Positions 16,472 to 23,732 of a stretch of DNA of 28,287 bases are shown one piece after another. The DNA is taken from positions 1-28,287 of the forward strand of contig DAKS01000036.1 of the NCBI GenBank assembly GCA_002499195.1. The letters run 5' to 3'. A program made the translations under genes and the position numbers. The first letter of the stretch is position 1. Each line of letters starts with the position of its first letter. The notes under the pieces were generated by a model. The model had not been told where the DNA came from. It saw only the letters and a program-made list of their open reading frames with translations, and did no database searches. The DNA comes from Euryarchaeota archaeon UBA443 (lineage in GTDB: Archaea; Thermoplasmatota; Poseidoniia; Poseidoniales; Poseidoniaceae).

Positions 16472-17698
16472 TCACATGTGTGCGATGAGCGTTTCTCCGA
16501 ATGCGGAGCAAGAGAGGAGAGTTGCATCATCCATAAGTCGTTCAAAGTCGTAGGTAACCGTCTTGGCGCTAATCGCACCTTCCATTCCTTTGACGATCAA
16601 GTCAGCAGCTTCGCCCCAACCCATGTGTCGCAACATCATCTCAGCGGATAGAATAAGTGAACCAGGATTGACTTTGTCTTGGCCAGCATATTTTGGAGCA
16701 GTTCCATGTGTTGCCTCAAAGATAGAAATGCCTGTATCATAATTGATGTTTGCACCTGGAGCGATACCGATTCCACCGACTTGAGCAGCAAGAGCATCAG
16801 AAATGTAATCGCCATTCAAATTCATGGTCGCAAGTACACTGTACTCTGCAGGTCGTGTGATGATTTGTTGAAGCATTGCATCAGCAATAACGTCCTTGAT
16901 GATTATTTGATTTCCAGTCGTTGGATTATTCATCGTGCACCAAGGACCGCCATCCAATTCCACAGCCCCATATTCTTCCTTGGCGAGTTGATATCCCCAA
17001 TCACGGAATCCTCCTTCTGTGAACTTCATGATGTTTCCTTTGTGAACGAGGGTGACACTGTCCTTGTCATTATCAATAGCATATTGAAGTGCAGCACGTA
17101 CAATTCGGTTGGTACCTTCCTGACTTATTGGCTTAATACCAATTCCAGAGGTATTTGGGAATCTAATTTTATCAACACCCATCTCATTGGTCAAGAAATC
17201 AATGACCTTCTTGACGCCCTCAGAGCCAGCTTCCCATTCAATACCAGCATACACATCTTCACTGTTTTCTCGGAAGATGATCATGTCGACATCACCAGGA
17301 GATTTCACGGGAGAGGGGGTACCATCATACCATCGTACGGGTCGAACACAGGCGAAGAGGTCCAACTTTTGTCGCAAGGCGACGTTGAGTGAACGGATAC
17401 CGCCACCAACCGGCGTGGTTAGTGGACCTTTGATTGAAACAAGACCAGAACGCATGGCATCGAGTGTTGCTTCAGGAAGCCATTCTCCTGTTGCATTGAA
17501 CGCTTTCTCTCCAGCAAGAACTTCATTCCAAGCAATCTTCCTCGCACCATCGTAAGCCTTCTCCACGGCAGCATCAACTACTGAAATCATGACCGGGCTA
17601 ATGTCGACACCAATCCCATCACCTTCGATGTAGTGAATAATCGGGTTGTTTGGGATGTGTAGTTTTCCATTTTGCATAACAACAGGTTCGCCGCTCAT
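16472..17698 (-). CDS. icd: Isocitrate dehydrogenase (NADP-dependent)
   Basis: A 408-residue enzyme of the bacterial-type homodimeric isocitrate dehydrogenase family (E. coli Icd 416 aa), converting isocitrate to 2-oxoglutarate and CO2 in the citric acid cycle. Substrate-binding GGGIRSLNVALRQKLDLFACVRP contains the serine that is phosphorylated in E. coli. IIFRENSEDVYAGIEW follows, with VHKGNIMKFTEG, then metal-binding LNGDYISDALAAQVGG. HGTAPKYAGQDKVNPGS carries the Lys-Tyr pair that specifies NADP over NAD in characterised enzymes. I start it at ATG 17698 (SGEPVV); the in-frame extension to 17791 crosses the divergent osmC gene. No aceK-like regulator is in the window. The TPMT-like gene follows closely downstream. 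Confidence 0.96.
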   Translation of the reverse strand: MSGEPVVMQNGKLHIPNNPIIHYIEGDGIGVDISPVMISVVDAAVEKAYDGARKIAWNEVLAGEKAFNATGEWLPEATLDAMRSGLVSIKGPLTTPVGGGIRSLNVALRQKLDLFACVRPVRWYDGTPSPVKSPGDVDMIIFRENSEDVYAGIEWEAGSEGVKKVIDFLTNEMGVDKIRFPNTSGIGIKPISQEGTNRIVRAALQYAIDNDKDSVTLVHKGNIMKFTEGGFRDWGYQLAKEEYGAVELDGGPWCTMNNPTTGNQIIIKDVIADAMLQQIITRPAEYSVLATMNLNGDYISDALAAQVGGIGIAPGANINYDTGISIFEATHGTAPKYAGQDKVNPGSLILSAEMMLRHMGWGEAADLIVKGMEGAISAKTVTYDFERLMDDATLLSCSAFGETLIAHM

Positions 17699-17756
17699 AG
17701 TTCTCAAACGGTCCCACCAACAACCACTTGAAGAACCAACCGATGCGATAGTTACT

Positions 17757-18143
17757 ATGAGAGGAACGGTACATTGGGCTGGCGGGACCAAACTTGACTG
17801 CCAAAATGAACGAGGTCAATCGATTGATGTTGATTGGGAAGAAGGACCTTCTCCTATGCAAATCTTTCTTCAAATGATTGGAGCATGCTCAATTGTTGAT
17901 GTAGTGGTTGGCCTCAAAAACCGTGAATTTGGAAAGGTATGGGTTGATTTGGACGCTGATAGACGATCGGAAAAACCTCGTTCCTTCACCAAAGTGAACA
18001 TGGTGTATCATGTTGAAGGCGACGTTCCAGAAAAGTTGGTTCGTCGAACGATTGAGAAATCTCATGAAAAGTACTGCTCAGTATCAAATTCTCTCAGCGA
18101 CGATATTGAAATCGCTTGGGAATTGATAATTTACGACAAGTAA
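17757..18143 (+). CDS. OsmC/Ohr family thiol peroxidase
   Basis: A 128-residue OsmC-like protein. The family reduces organic or fatty-acid hydroperoxides with a redox-active cysteine pair. MIGACSIVDVV gives the peroxidatic Cys44 on the central helix and KYCSVSNSL gives the resolving Cys107; both are in the usual context. GPSPMQIFLQMIGAC is the family hallmark. ATG 17757 is chosen because the fold begins there with MRGTVHWAGG. No Shine-Dalgarno site is visible, and only 58 bp separate it from the divergent icd start, so either transcript is likely leaderless or nearly so. Its last 13 bases overlap the convergent unknown gene. Confidence 0.9.
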   Translation: MRGTVHWAGGTKLDCQNERGQSIDVDWEEGPSPMQIFLQMIGACSIVDVVVGLKNREFGKVWVDLDADRRSEKPRSFTKVNMVYHVEGDVPEKLVRRTIEKSHEKYCSVSNSLSDDIEIAWELIIYDK

Positions 18144-18619
18144 GTTCTGGTTTTGAGTGACTGAATTGCTTGTTTGAAAGCATTCTCCAAGAGTTCGTAG
18201 AGTGGCTTCCAAACCGATGGAATGTTTTGTTCGGCTACCAAATCTAACTCACCAGAGTTTCGATGTGCGCGTACGCATGGGCGTATATGTTGATTGTCTT
18301 GTAGTTCAACAAGAAGAGAGAGGCGATACTCATCATCGATCAAAGTGACACGGGCGGAATTCAAATCCACGTGCTGCGCACTTTCTGGAATTACATTAGC
18401 TCTAGAATCAGAATTTTGCCGAATGGAATGTTGTGCAAGAACTTGAAGCAATTCAGCAACGACATGAGGGTCCACCTTGACCGGTTCATCCTCCTCAAGA
18501 AGAATGTTCTGTAATGGATCAGAAGTCACTGGTTGTGATTCTGACAAAGCGCCTAATTCAGCGAATATATCTATGTCATCAGCATCGAAATCTTGGGTAA
18601 TAGTTTGTTCAAAATCCAT
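18131..18619 (-). CDS. Hypothetical acidic protein
   Basis: A 162-residue soluble protein that I do not recognise. The N-terminal 50 residues are strongly acidic and low in order (DADDIDIFAEL, LLEEDEPVKVD). The rest looks like a small alpha/beta domain: a helix HVVAELLQVLAQHS, strands SARVTLIDDEYRLSLLVEL and ELDLVAEQN, and an amphipathic C-terminal helix LYELLENAFKQAIQSL. It has a single cysteine and no signal or membrane segment. ATG 18619 has no clear ribosome site. It is divergent from the anchored secreted protein gene across 107 bp and overlaps osmC by 13 bp at the 3' end. Confidence 0.6.
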   Translation of the reverse strand: MDFEQTITQDFDADDIDIFAELGALSESQPVTSDPLQNILLEEDEPVKVDPHVVAELLQVLAQHSIRQNSDSRANVIPESAQHVDLNSARVTLIDDEYRLSLLVELQDNQHIRPCVRAHRNSGELDLVAEQNIPSVWKPLYELLENAFKQAIQSLKTRTYLS

Positions 18620-18726
18620 GTTATCATATTACATTTGGCCCCGCTTCCCTTTTGAAGTATTGTTCAGATTGTTTTGACATGAAAGTTTCAAATGGAGGTG
18701 TTTTTTGGTGAAAATGGGGGATGTAA

Positions 18727-19332
18727 TTGCGTATTATGCTGGTACTGGTTGTCATCGCCCTCTTCATCCCCATTGTAACATCTGCACCCGGCGGAATTGG
18801 CACATCTGCAAATGATGGCTGCCTTTGCCACGGTGGAAAGGATTCGAATACGCAAATTGAGATTCAAGGATTACCAGATGCCTTTGAGTCCGATATGAAA
18901 TACAATTTTTCTATTGAAGTTATATCACACATAATTCCACCCGATGAGGGGGGCGAAAAGGGGGGTTTCCGCCTGCTGATTACAGACGGTTTCATCGAGT
19001 TCAACACATCAGAGGGATTGATTCAGGAATTGGACAATGGATGGACTCACACCGAAGCAGGTAATGTTGTACGAATTTGGAATCTTTCCTTTACAAGTCC
19101 TAATGACAATGCATCGTATGTTGATTTTACAATCTATGGTAATGCAGTGAATGGTAATCAGGCGAGTAGTGGCGATCAATGGAACAGTGTCAAATTTCGG
19201 CTTCCGGGCGTTTTGTATGAGGGTGAACTTCTCTCCGAGGAGATAGATGAGTTTAGCCCAACGAACTATGCCGTTGGAATCGTTTCACTTCTTGTGCTAA
19301 CCTATATTTTGGTAACAGCGTTTCGCGATTGA
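18727..19332 (+). CDS. Secreted, C-terminally anchored beta protein with GCLCHG motif
   Basis: A 201-residue exported protein. Residues 1-19 are a signal peptide (RIMLVLVVIALFIPIVTSA). The mature N-terminus APGGIGTSANDGCLCHGG carries Cys32, Cys34 and His35, the layout of 'choice-of-anchor V' or Reeler-like secreted domains, whose start is a G-rich stretch then C-x-CH. A beta-sandwich-like region with Asn-x-Ser/Thr sites follows. The last 20 residues are a membrane anchor ending in a short charged tail (VGIVSLLVLTYILVTAFRD). TTG 18727 is taken as start because GGGGGA lies at a suitable distance and it supplies the basic residue of the signal peptide; ATG 18736 is the alternative. It ends exactly where the convergent ftsZ stop begins. 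Confidence 0.75.
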   Translation: MRIMLVLVVIALFIPIVTSAPGGIGTSANDGCLCHGGKDSNTQIEIQGLPDAFESDMKYNFSIEVISHIIPPDEGGEKGGFRLLITDGFIEFNTSEGLIQELDNGWTHTEAGNVVRIWNLSFTSPNDNASYVDFTIYGNAVNGNQASSGDQWNSVKFRLPGVLYEGELLSEEIDEFSPTNYAVGIVSLLVLTYILVTAFRD

Positions 19333-20460
19333 TCAGTTGACAAATTCGATTGTACTACTTCGAAGTGCTTTGATTTGCCTTCGTTCAGAAGAACCGTGAA
19401 TTTGTTCACTCTTCACACCTGTTAAGACGAGCATAACACGAATCTCATCGTCGAGTTCTTCATCGACTGCAGTCCCCCAGATGATTTTTGCATGAGGGGA
19501 GATACGTTCGGTAATGATTTGAGCACAACGTTCAGCCTCTCCAAGTGTGAGGCTGTTACCACCAACGACGTTGATGAGAGCACCGCGAGCGTCGCTAAAG
19601 TCAATATCCAAGAGTGGCGAGTGTAATGCTTCCAGTGTTGCTTCTTCTGCTCGTCCTGGGCCTGAACCGGCACCAAGACCAATCATTGCAACACCTGCAC
19701 CAGAGTGAATGACCGCCTTCAAATCTTCAAAGTCAAGATTGACCATTCCATCGCGAGTCAGAAGCTCTGTGACGCCAATAATAGAGCGAACAAGCAATTC
19801 GTCACCAACTCTGAACGCGCTTGCGAGAGGGAGATCTTTCACTCCTTCAATCTCAAGCAATCGCTCGTTTGGAATAACCAAGATGGTGTCACAATATTCC
19901 CTTAATCGTTCAAGACCCCATTCAGCGTTTTCCCGGCGAGTAGCTCCTTCAGATTGGAAAGGGTAGGTGACTACTGCGATGGTCATCGCCCCCTGCTCTT
20001 TTGCAAGCCGAGCAAGGTGGCCTGCAGCACCAGTACCAGACCCTCCTCCCATTCCAGCAGCTATGATAGCAAGTTGGGTATCTGTGGTAATTCCACGAAG
20101 CGCCATTTCAGATTCAAGTGCAGCAGCTTCTCCCTTCGTTGGATCTCCACCAGCCCCTCTACCACGAGCAGTTCTTCCAATGAGCACTTTGTGTTCAAGC
20201 GGAGACATGAGAAGGGCTTGCGCATCAGTGTTGATCGCATACCCTGTCACAAATGAGTTTTCAAACAATCCTTCTGAATCAAGCCGTCCGACAGCATTGC
20301 AACCAGCCCCTCCTACTCCATATACACGGATTCTAGGTTGAAGTGATTCAAGAAGAGCGCGAAGCTCTTCATCGGTTCCTTGTCCACTCGGCTGTGGATC
20401 GAGTTGAGGTACAACCTCATCATCAGATAGTTCCAGAACTCGTTCAATTAAATGGCGCAT
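19333..20460 (-). CDS. ftsZ: Cell division GTPase FtsZ
   Basis: A 375-residue tubulin-superfamily GTPase that polymerises into the division ring. Landmarks: VYGVGGAGCNAVGRL; AINTDAQAL; GRGAGGDPTKGEAAA; the tubulin signature GMGGGSGTGAA; TYPFQSEGATRRENAEWGLERL; VIPNERLLE; and the T7-loop region around VNLDFEDLKAVI, which contacts the next subunit's nucleotide. The N-terminal 40 residues form a helix-rich leader as in archaeal FtsZ1/FtsZ2. The C-terminus stops soon after the core, with no long linker and no obvious conserved tail peptide. Whether it is the FtsZ1 or FtsZ2 paralogue needs a tree. It lies 77 bp downstream of radA on the same strand. Confidence 0.96.
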   Translation of the reverse strand: MRHLIERVLELSDDEVVPQLDPQPSGQGTDEELRALLESLQPRIRVYGVGGAGCNAVGRLDSEGLFENSFVTGYAINTDAQALLMSPLEHKVLIGRTARGRGAGGDPTKGEAAALESEMALRGITTDTQLAIIAAGMGGGSGTGAAGHLARLAKEQGAMTIAVVTYPFQSEGATRRENAEWGLERLREYCDTILVIPNERLLEIEGVKDLPLASAFRVGDELLVRSIIGVTELLTRDGMVNLDFEDLKAVIHSGAGVAMIGLGAGSGPGRAEEATLEALHSPLLDIDFSDARGALINVVGGNSLTLGEAERCAQIITERISPHAKIIWGTAVDEELDDEIRVMLVLTGVKSEQIHGSSERRQIKALRSSTIEFVN

Positions 20461-20537
20461 GTAACTTATCTTGGCTCATCCTAACTTGAATGTATTGCCA
20501 CGAACTTCCATAATGGAAGCGATTTTTACATACCGAT

Positions 20538-21584
20538 TCAATCACGGAGGCCTTCTTGTGTGACCTGATAAACACACTCGCCATCCGGCAAGTTTGGTGA
20601 ATCAACAAGACGCGCAATACGTCGTCCGCCCTTGGCCTTTCGAAGGTAGAGTCGGAACGTGGATGCGTGAGCAAGGACGTGTCCCCCAATTGGCTTGGTT
20701 GGGTCGCCCCACATTGCGTCAGGTTTGGAATGAACTTGGTTCGTAACGAGTACAAGTGCATTGTTGATGTCAGCAAGTTGCTTGAGATCTTTCAGATGCC
20801 GGTTCAATTTTTGTTGACGGTTGGCAAGCATCCCTCGACCAATAAATTCTGCACGGAAGTGGCTTGTTAAGGAATCAACGATAATCATCTTGACATTAAG
20901 TCCCTTGCTCATTCGCTTGATCTCTTCTGCAAGGAGCATCTGATGAGCTGAATTGTAGGCGCGTGCGACGTGGATACGGCTCAGTACTGCATCAGGGTCG
21001 AGTCCATGGCCGCGTGCCATCTGTGTAATTCTTTCAGGCCTAAACGTATCTTCAGTATCGATGTAGAAAACATCTCCATCGAATCCACCATCTTCGACTG
21101 GCATAGTGCAGTTGACAGCTAATTGGTGTCCAATTTGGGTCTTTCCAGAACCAAAAGCACCGTAAACTTCGACAAGTGCCTGGGTCTCAAAACCTCCTCC
21201 GAGAAGATCATCAATTGATTGGACCTTTGACGAGAGTTTCTGGACTTCTCGACGACGATCGAGAAGTGCGACGCCAGATACGAAACCTCCAATGTTTGCC
21301 ATCTTCTTGGCAGCGTTGATGATTTTTCCTGCAACTGCTTCGCCAAGTTCTGCTTGTTCAGCAAGATCCGCCGGCGACATGACCGCGAGAGCGAGAAGTT
21401 CGTCGAACCCCGCTTCACGTAGTTTCTCTGCGGTTGCTGGACCAACACCAGGGAGGTCTTCGATTTTGACCTCGGCCCCTTCTTCATCTGCAGCATCCAT
21501 TGGTATCACTTCATCCTCAGTCGGAACTTCATTCTTCTTACTTGTTGTTTTCTTCTTTGTTTTTGTGCTCATTGTATCACTCAT
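20538..21584 (-). CDS. radA: DNA repair and recombination recombinase RadA
   Basis: The archaeal Rad51/RecA homologue (348 aa) that forms filaments on single-stranded DNA and drives strand exchange. Residues 1-38 are a Lys-rich then acidic leader. A helix-hairpin-helix domain covers about 40-95 (DLPGVGPATAEKLREAG). The ATPase core has Walker A GAFGSGKT (142-149), DTEDTFRPERI, Walker B MIIVDSLTSHFRAE, the DNA-binding loop 1 (GRGMLANRQQKLN), loop 2 (VHSKPDAMWGDPTKPIGGH) and LVTNQV. The oligomerisation motif usually written F-x-x-A reads FVSG at 101-104. No intein is present. ATG 21584 is used; a second ATG four codons on is possible. A TATA-like GATATAC lies about 23 nt upstream. Confidence 0.97.
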   Translation of the reverse strand: MSDTMSTKTKKKTTSKKNEVPTEDEVIPMDAADEEGAEVKIEDLPGVGPATAEKLREAGFDELLALAVMSPADLAEQAELGEAVAGKIINAAKKMANIGGFVSGVALLDRRREVQKLSSKVQSIDDLLGGGFETQALVEVYGAFGSGKTQIGHQLAVNCTMPVEDGGFDGDVFYIDTEDTFRPERITQMARGHGLDPDAVLSRIHVARAYNSAHQMLLAEEIKRMSKGLNVKMIIVDSLTSHFRAEFIGRGMLANRQQKLNRHLKDLKQLADINNALVLVTNQVHSKPDAMWGDPTKPIGGHVLAHASTFRLYLRKAKGGRRIARLVDSPNLPDGECVYQVTQEGLRD

Positions 21585-21602
21585 GCCAATCCAGTGGTTG
21601 AG

Positions 21603-21611
21603 GGTATATCA
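21603..21611 (-). promoter_or_regulatory. Possible TATA box of radA
   Basis: The minus strand reads TGATATACC, centred about 23-24 nt upstream of ATG 21584, within the 104-bp gap between the lipoprotein gene and radA. The spacing is slightly short for a strictly leaderless transcript. Confidence 0.4.
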
Positions 21612-21688
21612 ATCGAAGAACGAGACAAGCCGGTCGCGAAATCTGAAGATATTGTTGAAAATCAGCCAACGCCAACGGTTTTCACTTT

Positions 21689-22510
21689 TCATTCACTTTC
21701 AGAAACTTCTTCTTCAGTTTCATCACTCGACTGGTAAGGATTGGGGGATGATTCTTCTTGTTCATAGAGAATATCAACAAGGTGGTTGATGTTGATTCTA
21801 TCTTGCCCTTGATCAATTGTTACAATCAATTCATGTAATCCCTGTTCAGGGAAATTTAGATCGAAATTCCAAGTTCTCTCATCGCCGTCAACAATCTGCT
21901 CAGTTTTGGTCCCCTTGCTATTTGAATCAGGATCTGTTAACTCCCAAGTGACTGTTACAGGACTTCCCGGTATGTTCTGGATACTTGGATTTTCGACAGT
22001 TGATTCAACAACAATTTGTTTTGGGTTGGAATCCTCATTTCCAGGAGTTGTATTGATTTCCATTACATCAGGATCAGCGGAATTGGCTTCACTCCACTCA
22101 ATAGAGTGCTCAACCCGGAGCATAACGGTTTGATTTTCAGTATTGTCATTGATGTCTGTTGCTTCTAAAACTACAGCATACATCCCGTGAATTTGGTATT
22201 CAACATCGATGTTCGCTGATTCGGAGGCATCGATGGTGATAGGCGATCTGCCGTCACCAGGATCGAGTGAAAATGTCACTAGGCCGTAATCGGATGTTGT
22301 TCGAGCAAAATCAAAACTAAATGTCACGCCAGTGAATGAAATTTGTGAACCGCCTAGGAAGGATTGTTGGATTGTCCCGTTCGTTGCATCGTAGTGAACC
22401 ACGAGGTCGATGAGTTTCTCTTGTTCTGAATCTTTGTCTCCAAAACATCCTGCAAGGACTGAACACATGAGAAGGGCCGACAAGAAGAGAACACCTACTC
22501 GTCCGCCCAT
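21689..22510 (-). CDS. Secreted lipoprotein with PKD-like domains
   Basis: A 273-residue exported protein. The N-terminus is a lipoprotein signal peptide with lipobox LAGC, the modified cysteine being Cys22, followed by an Asp/Glu-rich spacer. Residues about 40-135 look like a PKD/Ig-type beta-sandwich (SFDFARTTSDYGLVTFSLDPGDG, then YQIHGMYAVVLEATDINDNT). Residues about 145-250 look like a second sandwich (PVTVTWELTDPDSNS, GLHELIVTID). The tail is acidic and disordered (EEEVSESE). No catalytic motif is seen. It is presumably a surface binding or structural protein tethered to the membrane by lipid. It is upstream of radA on the same strand but 104 bp away, so cotranscription is uncertain. Confidence 0.8.
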   Translation of the reverse strand: MGGRVGVLFLSALLMCSVLAGCFGDKDSEQEKLIDLVVHYDATNGTIQQSFLGGSQISFTGVTFSFDFARTTSDYGLVTFSLDPGDGRSPITIDASESANIDVEYQIHGMYAVVLEATDINDNTENQTVMLRVEHSIEWSEANSADPDVMEINTTPGNEDSNPKQIVVESTVENPSIQNIPGSPVTVTWELTDPDSNSKGTKTEQIVDGDERTWNFDLNFPEQGLHELIVTIDQGQDRININHLVDILYEQEESSPNPYQSSDETEEEVSESE

Positions 22511-22610
22511 GCTACATCTTAGATGTCATCCTTGATGAAGACAGTGCCGAAAGGCGATGAAAAAATAACACATCGGTGGTTTCAAAGGGAAGGACTGTGG
22601 CGTTTGGCTC

Positions 22611-22688
22611 AGCGAGGTGGGGTAGTCTGGATATCCCGTCGGGCTCATAACCCGGAGATCGATGGTTCAAATCCATCCCTCGCTACCA
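22611..22688 (+). tRNA. Initiator tRNA-Met (CAT anticodon), CCA encoded
   Basis: A full cloverleaf can be drawn. The acceptor stem AGCGAGG (22611-22617) pairs with CCTCGCT (22678-22684). The anticodon stem TCGGG/CCCGG holds loop CTCATAA with CAT at 22646-22648. The T arm GATGG-TTCAAAT-CCATC spans 22661-22677. The discriminator A is followed by encoded CCA (22686-22688). The A1:U72 pair and three consecutive G:C pairs (GGG/CCC) at the base of the anticodon stem are the hallmarks of archaeal initiator tRNA, so this is the start tRNA rather than an elongator. The convergent protein gene ends one base past the CCA. No intron is present. Confidence 0.95.
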
Positions 22689-22689
22689 A

Positions 22690-23430
22690 TCAAGAATACT
22701 GATAATAGTCGTGCTTCGGCTGCAACGAATCCATTGCTGATTGAAGTCGTTCGTTTGCAGCCTGAACTCCATTGGCGATTTCTTCGCATTCTTTTCGAAT
22801 ACGGCCGGACTGCTCAGAGCATGATGGATGTTGCCGTTCACAGGTTTCAAGAACGGCTAAAACCGGATCGATTTGGCTACCTGGGGCATGTTCAGGTCGA
22901 ATGTAATACACCCCATTTTCCAAAATAACGGGGCCTGACTTTTCAACTGCGGATGCGAGTAGATTGGCATACTTTGTCTTGGTACCATCTACCTGACAGA
23001 GAGCGAGAAGTGCTGCGACATTTCCAGGCGTATCCTTGTTCGCCTTTTTGAAAAATTTCCTTGCTTTTGATGCCTTTCCAGCCTTCATATAAACGTGGCC
23101 AATGGTTCGAAAATCTTGTTCCATAGGCGTTAGTTTTGCTAAAAGTGTGGGGGCTGTTTGCATGAGAATCCTTTCCAATTTCTTTCGCTCTCGAAGAAGT
23201 ACAGATGTCGCTTGAATAGCTAACTTGTGCTTATTTCGAATCGAGAGGACTTCTGCAAGGATTCTAACTCCCTTTACCAATAAGGTCTGCATCGCTCCAT
23301 CGCGTTGTTTGTTCGCCAGCAACATCGAGGTAAACTCGCTTGCCATCACCTCGACCATTTCATTGCGCCCCTCTTCGAAATAACGTAACATCTGTGAAAG
23401 AGTTTGATTTGGATCGGACATGCCAAACAT
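22690..23430 (-). CDS. TPR-like helical protein of unknown function
   Basis: A 246-residue, almost entirely helical soluble protein. The clearest repeat is FRTIGHVYMKAGKASKARKFFKKANKD, a TPR unit near residues 107-133. The N-terminal 100 residues are further long helices with many Lys/Arg/Glu. After about 170 there is GPVILENGVYYIRP, then a helical tail with three Cys. No enzyme motif is seen. Translation probably couples to the upstream RAM-domain gene: ATG 23430 lies nine bases after that gene's TGA, and GAGGT overlaps the stop. An ATG three codons later is an alternative. The stop is one base from the initiator tRNA on the other strand. Confidence 0.7.
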   Translation of the reverse strand: MFGMSDPNQTLSQMLRYFEEGRNEMVEVMASEFTSMLLANKQRDGAMQTLLVKGVRILAEVLSIRNKHKLAIQATSVLLRERKKLERILMQTAPTLLAKLTPMEQDFRTIGHVYMKAGKASKARKFFKKANKDTPGNVAALLALCQVDGTKTKYANLLASAVEKSGPVILENGVYYIRPEHAPGSQIDPVLAVLETCERQHPSCSEQSGRIRKECEEIANGVQAANERLQSAMDSLQPKHDYYQYS

Positions 23431-23439
23431 AGTCCTACC

Positions 23440-23682
23440 TCACAGTCCATCGGTTGCGGCAGTTAACGTGGTTGTTTCTATTACGCCACTAAGGGTTCGT
23501 ATATCGCGTAAAATCAATCTTGAGAGCTGCGTAAAATCCTCAACGATAACTTTGCAATAGACATCGTATTCCCCAAAAAGAACCATCGCTTCTGCAACTT
23601 CTGGCATGTTGTTGAGTTTAGCAAGAACCTGCTGCTCTTGCCCGGGTTCGGTTGAGAGCAACACCAGTGCGATAGCGGCCAT
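23440..23682 (-). CDS. Stand-alone Lrp/AsnC RAM (ligand-binding) domain
   Basis: An 80-residue protein matching only the C-terminal RAM/effector domain of Lrp/AsnC regulators: AIALVLLSTEPGQEQQVLAKL (first strand and helix), VAEAMVLFGEYDVYCKVIVED (the G-x-YD core) and a final strand ETTTLTAAT. The DNA-binding helix-turn-helix is absent and no upstream frame could supply it. Such single-domain proteins form dimers or octamer-like rings and bind amino acids in characterised cases. It starts at ATG 23682, is probably leaderless from a TATA element shared with the divergent AK6 gene, and is followed in the same transcript by the TPR-like gene. Confidence 0.88.
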   Translation of the reverse strand: MAAIALVLLSTEPGQEQQVLAKLNNMPEVAEAMVLFGEYDVYCKVIVEDFTQLSRLILRDIRTLSGVIETTTLTAATDGL

Positions 23683-23704
23683 AATGGACCATTCCGAACC
23701 TCAT

Positions 23705-23712
23705 GTTTAATT
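23705..23712. promoter_or_regulatory. Shared bidirectional TATA element between RAM-domain and AK6 genes
   Basis: GTTTAATT is the only TATA-like string in the 50 bp between the divergent starts. Its centre is about 26 nt from ATG 23682 (minus) and about 25 nt from ATG 23733 (plus). That is the leaderless distance in both directions. Neither gene has a convincing ribosome site. That one box serves both directions is inferred. Confidence 0.5.
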
Positions 23713-23732
23713 CTTCATGTCTCTTGGTTGAG

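Noticed and set aside
16679..17392. Long plus-strand open frame (237 codons) antisense to isocitrate dehydrogenase
   Set aside because: It lies wholly inside icd on the other strand, whose protein is certain. Its composition is that of a shadow frame and it matches no family.
17699..17756. Shared bidirectional TATA box between icd and osmC
   Set aside because: The gap has the right size (58 bp), but its centre reads CACTTGAAGAAC, which is not TATA-like in either direction.
16472..17791. Extended N-terminus of isocitrate dehydrogenase from the upstream in-frame start
   Set aside because: The extra 31 residues overlap the divergent osmC gene, contain no family sequence, and the ATG at 17698 gives the standard N-terminus.
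18698..18704. Run of six T between the unknown gene and the anchored protein as a terminator
   Set aside because: It lies between two divergent starts, so no transcript is expected to end there.
19967..20341. Plus-strand frame rich in Pro, Ser and Ala inside ftsZ
   Set aside because: This is the complement of Gly/Ala-rich FtsZ motifs; no start context and no domain.
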